Made by a program: the position numbers and the translations under genes
The notes under the pieces: model-generated
What the model was told of the DNA's origin: nothing
Seen by the model: only the letters and a program-made list of their open reading frames with translations
The model's database searches: none
Source of the DNA: Humidesulfovibrio mexicanus
Lineage (GTDB): Bacteria; Desulfobacterota; Desulfovibrionia; Desulfovibrionales; Desulfovibrionaceae
DNA length: 64,000 nucleotides
Direction: 5' to 3'
NCBI RefSeq assembly: GCF_900188225.1
Contig: NZ_FZOC01000002.1
Location: forward strand, 430,310-494,309
Shown here: piece by piece, positions 61,347-64,000 of the stretch
How positions within the stretch are numbered: the first letter of the stretch is position 1
Layout of the letters: each line of letters starts with the position of its first letter

Positions 61347-62279
61347 ATGCAGATCAACTCCTCGACAAGCGGGACAAGTTCGATCTTTTCCATGGACGAG
61401 ATGGACACACGGCTCGCCACCGACATGGTGAGCGCGAAGGATTCGGATTCCAGCGGCTCGCTTTCCGCCTCGGAGCTTGGGGTGAGCGATTCCGATGTTG
61501 CCGAATTCGATACCGACGGCGACGGGGTCTTAAGCAGCGCGGAGCTTGCCGCGGCGCTCAAGGCCAAGCGAGAGAAGATGCAGGCGCAGATGGACTCGCA
61601 GATGCAGCAGAGCAGCCAGCTTGGAATGCTGCAGAGCACGCTCTCCGGGGCGCAGGGCGAGGAAGAGGCTCCGAGCATTGATCAGCTGATCTCGGGTCTG
61701 TTCGGCGATTCCGGGTCCGATGGTTCCGAAGGCACGATGGCGGTGAGCGCGGCCGACTCTTCGGAGACGGCGAGCAACGCGGGCTCTTCGCTGTCCGAGT
61801 TCCTTGAGCAGATGGACACGGAAATGGCCGCGACCATTCTGAACATGAAGGACACCGATGGCGACGGCGTGCTCAGCGCCGAGGAACTCGGAGCCACCTC
61901 CGAGCAGATCGCCGAGTTGGACACCGACGGCGACGGTGTGCTGAGCCAGGCAGAGCTGGCCACGGGGCTTGCCGCGGAGCGCGAGACCATGATGGCCGAA
62001 AATGGTGGGGTCATGCCGCCCCCGCCGCCTGCTGGCGAGCAGGGCGTGAGCGGCGCGGCTTCGAGTATGGACAGCACCGCGATGGACGCCATGATGCAGA
62101 GCATGTTCAGCACGGGAACGGGGGTGAGCGGGAGCGGAGACTCCAGCACCACCACGGCCACGCTGCAGGAATTCCTGCTGCGGCAGAAGGCCAGCAGTGC
62201 GTATCAGAGCGTTGACAACCTCATCGCCGGGCTTTTCTCCGGCGGTGCGGATTCCCGGTCGGTTTCCCTGGACGCGTAA
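61347..62279 (+). CDS. EF-hand calcium-binding protein without signal peptide
   Basis: This 310-residue protein is Ser/Asp/Met-rich and acidic. Calcium loops DSDSSGSLSASE (degenerate), DTDGDGVLSSAE, DTDGDGVLSAEE and DTDGDGVLSQAE are canonical at positions 1, 3, 5 and 12. No signal peptide or membrane span is seen; the Ser/Thr-rich start MQINSSTSGTSS resembles substrates of type III or other signal-less export (inference). GGAG precedes ATG at 61347. Confidence 0.88.
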   Translation: MQINSSTSGTSSIFSMDEMDTRLATDMVSAKDSDSSGSLSASELGVSDSDVAEFDTDGDGVLSSAELAAALKAKREKMQAQMDSQMQQSSQLGMLQSTLSGAQGEEEAPSIDQLISGLFGDSGSDGSEGTMAVSAADSSETASNAGSSLSEFLEQMDTEMAATILNMKDTDGDGVLSAEELGATSEQIAELDTDGDGVLSQAELATGLAAERETMMAENGGVMPPPPPAGEQGVSGAASSMDSTAMDAMMQSMFSTGTGVSGSGDSSTTTATLQEFLLRQKASSAYQSVDNLIAGLFSGGADSRSVSLDA

Positions 62280-62305
62280 GCGTCTCGGCCGATCGTGGCC
62301 CTCCC

Positions 62306-62336
62306 GGGGGTCGGTCTGGTCAACCGGCCCCCCACT
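62306..62336 (+). terminator. Likely terminator after the EF-hand gene
   Basis: GGGGGTCGGT pairs with ACCGGCCCCC (10 bp, one G-U) around a 7-nt loop, followed by CACTTTTG. The T-tract is short. Confidence 0.65.
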
Positions 62337-62418
62337 TTTGACAGGGGCGGCGACAAGGGGCTACATGCAAAATGGTGTGGGGCGGTTGGCGTGCGGGTAA
62401 CGCCGCAGAGATGAAGGA

Positions 62419-62982
62419 ATGAACGACGCCGAAATTGTGCGCCGGGTGCTTGATGGCGATGTGAACGCCTACGCGTTGCTTGTCGATGCGCATTCCGCGC
62501 AGATCATGGGCATCGCCGCCAGGCATGTGCCGCCGGACCGCGCCGCAGAGGTTGCTCACGACACGTTTGTGCGCGCCTTTGAGCGTCTTGCCACGTACAA
62601 GGGCGAGAGCCCTTTCGTGCATTGGCTGACGCGCATAGCGTTGCGCCGGTGCGCGGATTTTTGGCGCGGTCGTGCCAGGAGCCGTGAGACGCCCTTCAGC
62701 GCGTTGGGCACAGGGGCGCGCGAGTGGATTGAAAGCATTCCCGACTCCGCCGCCGAGGACGTGGATGCGCACGCCGAGCGAAACGAGGCCGGGGTCATTC
62801 TTGACTGGGCGCTCGCGCAGCTTACGCCGGACGACAGGCAGGTGCTCGTGATGACCCATATGGATGGACAGGCCTTGAACGATGTGGCGGAGTTGATGGG
62901 ATGGAGTCTTTCCAAGGTCAAGGTGCGCTCGCACAGGGCGCGGCGGAAGCTGCGCGATGTGCTGGGACGTATGCTCGACTGA
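62419..62982 (+). CDS. ECF-type RNA polymerase sigma factor
   Basis: This 187-residue sigma factor has region 2 with VNAYALLVDAHSAQIMGIAAR and EVAHDTFVRAFERLATYKGESPFVHWLTRIALRRCADFWR, and region 4 with LTPDDRQVLVMTHMDGQALNDVAELMGWSLSKVKVRSHRARRKLR. It is followed within 18 bp by a small membrane protein and then a Spy-like protein, a layout that suggests control by an anti-sigma/sensor pair. Confidence 0.93.
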   Translation: MNDAEIVRRVLDGDVNAYALLVDAHSAQIMGIAARHVPPDRAAEVAHDTFVRAFERLATYKGESPFVHWLTRIALRRCADFWRGRARSRETPFSALGTGAREWIESIPDSAAEDVDAHAERNEAGVILDWALAQLTPDDRQVLVMTHMDGQALNDVAELMGWSLSKVKVRSHRARRKLRDVLGRMLD

Positions 62983-63000
62983 ACCGCAGGGGGTGCGATC

Positions 63001-63309
63001 ATGGACGATGGCAGACTCGACAGACTGGAGCAGGCGCTCATGCGCGCCGGACGCGCCCGCCGGGGCGTGGTCGCGGATGATTTCACGGCAGGGGTCATGC
63101 GTGCTGTGCGCAACCTTCCGTCGCGCCGTCTCGCGTTTGGGGACCTCTTTGGATTGGCGGCCCGGCGTTTTGCGCCGGTGGGAGCGATCGCCGCGACCGC
63201 GACCTTCGGGTATGCCCAGATAATGGAGCGTGTGTTCAACCAGGCCCTTGTGTCCCTGTCCCTGCATGGCGGCTCCAGCGCCCTCAGCCTGGCCGGGCTG
63301 ATGCCTTAG
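63001..63309 (+). CDS. Small membrane protein, candidate anti-sigma factor
   Basis: This 102-residue protein has a charged N-terminal 45 residues (RLDRLEQALMRAGRARRG) and one hydrophobic stretch near residues 55-70. Size and layout resemble CnrY-like anti-sigma factors, but no signature was recognised. It lies 18 bp downstream of the sigma gene and 14 bp upstream of the Spy-like gene, so all three should be co-transcribed. Confidence 0.6.
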   Translation: MDDGRLDRLEQALMRAGRARRGVVADDFTAGVMRAVRNLPSRRLAFGDLFGLAARRFAPVGAIAATATFGYAQIMERVFNQALVSLSLHGGSSALSLAGLMP

Positions 63310-63323
63310 ACGGAGCGCGGCAT

Positions 63324-63809
63324 ATGAAGTCCTGGAAGGCCTGGCTCCTGGTGGCCGTCATTTTTCTCACCGGCGCGATGGCGGGAGCCTACGCCATGCG
63401 CGTCTACATGGTCCGGAATCTGCCGGAGCTCCTTGAACATACGCGCCAGCGTTTGGAGGAGCATTTTCTCGACGTTATCGACAGGGAAGTGGGATTGCGC
63501 CCTGAACAGAAGGAACGCATTTTGCCTATCTTGCGGGAGTCCGTGCTCAAGGGCGACCGCATCCACGCTTCGGTTCGCGAGCAGATGGACGCCGTGCGCA
63601 AGGAGGCTGACGAGCGCATCGCCAATGAGTTGGATGCGGACCAGCGCGTGAAGTTCGACGAGTTCCGCGTCCGCATGGAGAAGCTGGCCCGTCAAGGGCC
63701 GCGACCCGGAGGCCCGCCGCCTCCAGGATTTTCACCTCCGCCCGGCCCTCCCCCGGAGGGGGATCCCCGTGGCTTTCCGGCAACGAAGGAAATGCAGCCG
63801 CACCAGTAG
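63324..63809 (+). CDS. Membrane-anchored Spy/CpxP/ZraP-like periplasmic protein
   Basis: This 161-residue protein has an N-terminal anchor (residues 6-24). A long helical region follows with the Spy-like pattern LRPEQKERILPILRES and LDADQRVKFDEFRVRM, then a Pro/Gly-rich tail. Such proteins sense or buffer metals or envelope stress, as in CnrX and ZraP. It is the third gene after the ECF sigma factor. Confidence 0.78.
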   Translation: MKSWKAWLLVAVIFLTGAMAGAYAMRVYMVRNLPELLEHTRQRLEEHFLDVIDREVGLRPEQKERILPILRESVLKGDRIHASVREQMDAVRKEADERIANELDADQRVKFDEFRVRMEKLARQGPRPGGPPPPGFSPPPGPPPEGDPRGFPATKEMQPHQ

Positions 63810-63823
63810 ACAGGAGGACGAAC

Positions 63824-63883
63824 ATGGCCGTGCCTGCAACGGAACGGACCCGCCACGCGCGGGTCCGGGAGGATTCGTGTTGA
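63824..63883 (+). CDS. Possible 19-residue leader ORF containing a hairpin
   Basis: ATG with AGGAGG at ideal distance; the peptide is Arg-rich and ends TGA overlapping the start region of the next frame. Within it CGGACCCGC and GCGGGTCCG (63845-63867) form a 9-bp stem that ends just before the next ribosome site (GGAGG). The layout could allow ribosome-position control of the next gene. Confidence 0.3.
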   Translation: MAVPATERTRHARVREDSC

Positions 63884-64000
63884 CTTCGTTCGGGGAGATT
63901 TTCCCCGGCAGGGTGGTGATGCTTGACGCCAACCTCTTCGATGTTGTTGCGTGCGCCACCGGCAGCCCGTCCATTCGCTCGCACTATTGCGCCTGCCTGG
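63877..64000 (+). CDS. 5' end of an unidentified gene (partial)
   Basis: An open frame starts at GTG (or the adjacent TTG at 63880) behind GGAGG and is unbroken to the window end, 41 residues. It contains VVMLDANLFDVVACATGSP and a Cys pair near the end. No family was recognised and the gene continues outside the window. Confidence 0.4.
   Translation, partial: MLTSFGEIFPGRVVMLDANLFDVVACATGSPSIRSHYCACL

Overview
The window is GC-rich, gene-dense bacterial chromosome. The gene set points to an anaerobic deltaproteobacterium of the Desulfovibrio type (inference). The main reasons are a siroheme-to-heme cluster (two radical SAM enzymes, hemB and an Lrp-like siroheme decarboxylase subunit), a periplasmic-type molybdenum/tungsten formate dehydrogenase with its accessory proteins, many two-component sensors, and a tmRNA whose tag reads ANDYDYALAA.

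Left part (1-29 kb). The 3' end of pyrF, recJ and a methyltransferase are followed by an AT-rich acyltransferase/SGNH gene that looks transferred and runs into the 3' end of lipA. A tightly packed minus-strand run follows: sensor kinase, single-domain response regulator, second kinase, a 2Fe-2S/ASKHA protein, an Rsm22-like protein, lipB and lipA. Divergent from it are a PEP-synthase-like protein coupled to two glycosyltransferase-like genes, then a zinc-ribbon/Yip1 protein and an OmpA lipoprotein. The heme cluster (ahbC, hemB, ahbD, an ahbA/B subunit, then rpe) comes next. After it lie a hydrolase-like exported protein, fdhD (minus strand) and a caspase-like periplasmic protein.

Middle (29.14-38.95 kb). 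This is a 9.8-kb genomic island in the 3' end of ssrA (tmRNA). It is bounded by a perfect 26-bp direct repeat containing the last 18 nt of the tmRNA. A second, imperfect direct repeat lies just inside each end, like integrase arm sites. The island carries an MFS transporter, a small coupled ORF, fdhE, fdhB, fdhA (Cys form), a ModE-like regulator and a tyrosine integrase that has lost its catalytic domain. The intrinsic terminator that should follow ssrA is still at the far end, 9.8 kb from the gene. The tmRNA therefore now points into the island genes.

Right part (39.5-64 kb). A membrane-anchored AlbA_2 (Schlafen-type) protein lies beside ssrA, followed by a universal stress protein, a PilT-like ATPase and a large hybrid sensor kinase. 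Next come an O-methyltransferase, an AraC regulator, a cupin, folD, an OmpA/FecR pair, a prepilin peptidase, a phenylacetate-CoA ligase-like enzyme and a Memo-family protein. A giant TPR protein is coupled to a receiver-less sigma-54 activator, and an NCS2 permease carries a C-terminal ATPase-like domain. An FAD dehydrogenase and an EF-hand protein precede a three-gene set (ECF sigma factor, small membrane protein, Spy/CpxP-like protein) that resembles CnrYXH-type metal sensing.

All identifications come from reading the translated sequence by eye; no database search was run.
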